From NCBI RefSeq assembly GCF_000797495.1, contig NZ_JTGN01000002.1:1-64000 (forward strand): a stretch of DNA of 64,000 nt. Direction: 5' to 3'. The translations under genes were made by a program, and so were the position numbers. The stretch's first letter is position 1; every line of letters begins with the position of its first letter. Below the pieces are notes generated by a model. The model did no database searches. It was not told where the DNA came from and saw nothing but the letters and a program-made list of their open reading frames with translations. This document shows, piece by piece, positions 61,214-64,000 of this stretch. Source of the stretch: Robinsoniella peoriensis (GTDB taxonomy: Bacteria > Bacillota > Clostridia > Lachnospirales > Lachnospiraceae).

Positions 61214-61854
61214 GATAAGTATTGAGATTGTAATGGTTAGAATGAAGAAGTATAATGGAATCTTATTTCAACAGATTAATGCCAGAGGCTGAGGCGTGAC
61301 CAGTACTCTGGCATTTTTATGTGCAAAATATTAAAAAAATTAATAAAAAATACTTATGAATTTTGAAAATTAGATTAATATATATAAAAAATAAAATATA
61401 GTAAGCGTGAAGTAACCAAATATATGATGTATTTGAGGATAGCTTGATAAAAAATGTAAAAAAGGAAAAATATCGCACTTTTATCAAAAAATATCGAACG
61501 CATTCTTTTGAAATATTTGATAGAATAAAATAAATGATGAAACAGTTTGGTTATGAAAAAAATATTGAGTCATATTATTACTTTTTACGTAAATAAATGT
61601 TCCTAATTTAAAATAAATGCAATATTTTATATTAGGGGTTAACAATAGGAACAATATTGGTTTTTCTATGATGAAAGATTGTTTCCGTAGACGTGTAATC
61701 AGGTTTGCATGGCTGTGTTAACAAATACCGGGATAGCGTGACATCTTTTAGAATTCCGGTGTAAAAGTATAAAAGGTCAGGAGGTGAGCCGGGTAATAAG
61801 AAAAACAGGCTTTCGCAATCATTAATTGTGTTGTTTAATGGAGAAGGGAGAAAT
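61214..61854 (+). other. Long intergenic region before the second GH127 gene
   Basis: 641 bases without a supported gene. A terminator for the spo0E-like gene lies at 61279-61319. 61320-61640 is very AT-rich. 61640-61854 is less so and is probably the promoter and leader of the GH127 gene; I see no clear promoter pair and no known riboswitch. Confidence 0.6.
61279..61319 (+). terminator. Terminator of the spo0E-like gene
   Basis: ATGCCAGAG/CTCTGGCAT stem, 18-base loop, then TTTTAT. Confidence 0.75.
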
Positions 61855-64000
61855 AATGTTAAGAAAAAGCACAAAAAGTTTACGTAAGAAAAGAACAAAT
61901 ATGATTGTTTCATTACTGATTATTTTATCCATGATCAGCAGCGTGGTTTTGCCCGCAGCAGCTTCACCGTATCTAAATGAGCTGTCAGCTGTACCTCAGG
62001 ATCTTGAGAGGCTTGATCCATATGGCGCTGAAGATGGTAATATTGCACTTTCCGCAAAGGTAGAAGCGGCATACGCCAACGGAAGTTCGGTGGCAGCAAA
62101 TGCAAACAACGGGAAACTTGCAAGCGGCAGTACCGGATCTGTATGGAACACATGGGGGACCCAATACGGTAATCCGGATAATCCGGTTTGGATTCAGTAT
62201 ACATGGAATCAGCCGCAAGTGTTGGAATCCATGCGGGTTATGTGGTGGATTTACACAGATGGAGGCGTTCGCTGGGCCAGGGATTGTAACCTTCAGTATT
62301 TGGTAAATGATGAATGGGTTGACTATGGTTCCGTTGGAACCGATGGTAATTCGGCAGCATTTACCGGTGAAGGCGGTGCGGAAGCCAATAAGCCATGGCC
62401 GTCACCAAAACGTTGGGGAGCCAATACAAAATGGAATGTAGTTAATCTGGACAGCCCGATTATTACAAAAGGGGTACGGTTGAGTATAACGGCGGAAAGA
62501 AATTCCGGCACAGCACCCGGCATCGGTATAAGCGAGTGGGAAGTATTCGGTTATGTGGATCCTGCTGTAGCAGATTTAGCCGAGATCCAGGAAGACTTCC
62601 TTATGGAACTTCTGAGTGATGTAGAGCTTCCGTCAGTTGGATCTAACGGAAGTACGATCACCTGGTCAGAATCTACGGATCCCGCTTTAGGCAATGATGG
62701 TAAAGTGACCCGCCCGGCAAATGGTGAACCCGATGCCACAGGCCAGATCACAGCTACTGCGGAAAATGGAGATTTCATCGCAACAAAACAATTTGAATTC
62801 TCTGTATTTGCTGATATGGATGACGAGAAAATCGCCACAACGGATTTGGAATCCATCGACATCGGAAGCGTTACGGACAGAACAACAAACTTTACGTTCC
62901 CCCAGGAGGGGCGGTTTGGATCTGTATTTACATGGAATACAGAAAATTCTAAATACTTATGGACAGATGGAAATGTTCTCAGACCACCATCAGGAGAAGC
63001 GGATGCCAAGGTTAAACTAACCGCTACGGCTACCTTTGGGAGTGCATCTGTCACACGTGATTGGGAAGTTACGATTCCGGCATATCCGGGGGCAGGCAGA
63101 TCAATTGTATCCTGCGAGCCGATCATAATTGAATGTCCGGTGGGTGATGCTCCTAAACTGCCAAACTTTGTAAAGGTACTCTATAGCAACGGAGAATCTG
63201 AACAGCGAAGAGTCAGCTGGGAAGGCTATACCACTGCAGCGCAGACCGCACAGGCAGAATATCCGGTTGGACATACCTATACCATGAACGGAAATGTGCT
63301 GGGTGATAATGCTATTACAAACGGATATCAGGTTACTGCGGAAATCACGGTTGTGGATGGAGAGGCTATTGTACCGTCAAACAATCCGCTTGTACAAACT
63401 TTACCATTGAATGAAGTGACCCTTGAAGATGACCCTGATGGTGAGGCTAACAGGCTGACATTAAACAGAGACAATCAGATAGAATACATATTGGGGGTAG
63501 ACGTAACCCGTATGCTTTATAATTACCGGGAGACTTTCGGACTTAGTACGGAGGGTTACGCTGCACCAGGCGGATGGGATTCCCGAACAACAAAGCTGAA
63601 AGGACACGGTTATGGGCATTACCTGTCCGGACTTGCATTTGCTTACGCGTCCGGTGCAGCCGATGATGAAAAGTCCCAGCTTATGAGCAGAATGAAAAGA
63701 ATGACGGATGAAATGCGTGAGATGCAGGAGATGACATTTGTCAAACTGCCTACAGAAGACAGATTCAGGGAAGCGCGTGACAGATACTCGACGGACAGTG
63801 AAGTAAAGGCAATGACAAATGTCCGTTTAATGGATGATGCAACGGCACCCAGAGATCCTTCGTTATTTGGTTACGGATATATTAATGCAATTCAGCCAGA
63901 ACATCTCATACTCATAGAGAACTACGCTCCTTATGATGGAAACATGGATAACTACGGCGTTTGGGCACCTTATTACTCCCTGCATAAGCAGCTTGCAGGA
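61855..64000 (+). CDS. Second secreted GH127-type enzyme, 5' part
   Basis: Open from ATG 61855 (behind GAAGGGAG) to the window end, at least 715 residues. Signal peptide to about residue 36 (SVVLPAAASP). Then a discoidin/CBM32-like domain about 60-230 (WNTWGTQYGNPDNPVWIQYT, ISEWEVFGY), two Ig-like domains (ELPSVGSNGSTITWSESTDP; FPQEGRFGSVFTWNTENSKY), a Big_4-like domain about 415-500 and the start of a GH127 (DUF1680) domain at about 545: MLYNYRETFGLSTEGYAAPG, KLKGHGYGHYLSG and WAPYYSLHKQLAG. These match YIGGHTLGHYLTA and WVPWYTMHKILAG of the first enzyme. The catalytic Cys residues lie beyond the window. Different binding domains suggest a different linkage or glycan. Confidence 0.85.

Noticed and set aside
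61640..61854. Possible riboswitch in the leader of the second GH127 gene
   Set aside because: I compared it by eye with c-di-GMP, TPP, cobalamin and purine motifs and saw no conserved core; only ordinary sequence.

Overview
The window looks like a chromosomal segment of a Gram-positive, spore-forming gut or rumen clostridium, most likely a Lachnospiraceae member. Grounds: moderately AT-rich DNA, strong AGGAGG ribosome sites, sigma-A promoters of TTGACA-17-TATAAT type, ECF vitamin-type transport, YesM/YesN two-component systems, a Spo0E-like gene behind Spo0A boxes, a corrinoid methyltransferase pair and large secreted polysaccharide-degrading enzymes. The genus is not determined.

Layout. 1-2.2 kb: tRNA-Asn, tRNA-Glu and tRNA-Cys, a regulator with two GntR-type DNA-binding domains, then a second, identical tRNA-Cys on the other strand. 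2.4-7 kb: alpha/beta-hydrolase lipoprotein, YjjG-like HAD phosphatase, an M24-fold protein lacking two metal ligands, a GNAT acetyltransferase. 7.1-10.3 kb: amtB-glnK behind a promoter-proximal terminator hairpin, an orphan NisI-like lipoprotein and a decayed helicase-associated-domain fragment. 10.3-12.7 kb: lysA with a divergent LysR regulator. 12.7-16.8 kb: pgl-gnd-zwf, the whole oxidative pentose phosphate branch in one operon. 17.2-20.9 kb: PurO-type IMP cyclohydrolase, AraC regulator and a GH78-like glycosidase. 21-27.4 kb: a complete ECF transporter with a nucleoside hydrolase and an MFS permease, divergent from a Crp/Fnr regulator. 27.7-32.1 kb: TetR regulator divergent from a GPH sugar symporter, a UroD-fold methyltransferase and a corrinoid protein. 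32.4-38.5 kb: rarA, then an accessory patch with a metallophosphoesterase, hipBA, a second HipA/CtkA-like kinase and a partner gene split by a 182-bp MITE-like insertion.

38.8-64 kb: a furanose-glycan utilisation locus. It holds two very large secreted GH127-type (beta-L-arabinofuranosidase-like) enzymes, the second cut by the window end, and between them a YtfQ/YtfR/YtfT/YjfF-type furanose ABC importer, three YesN-type response regulators, one YesM-type kinase, and a second YtfQ-like binding protein encoded directly after the kinase-regulator pair. My reading is that the extracellular enzymes release L-arabinose or galactose in furanose form, the ABC system imports it, and the kinase plus accessory binding protein sense it and switch the locus on. 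A redox cluster (DUF6132-like membrane protein, thioredoxin, thioredoxin reductase), an XRE regulator and a Spo0E-like phosphatase lie between the transport and second enzyme parts.

All function calls come from reading motifs, lengths and gene order; no database search was run.
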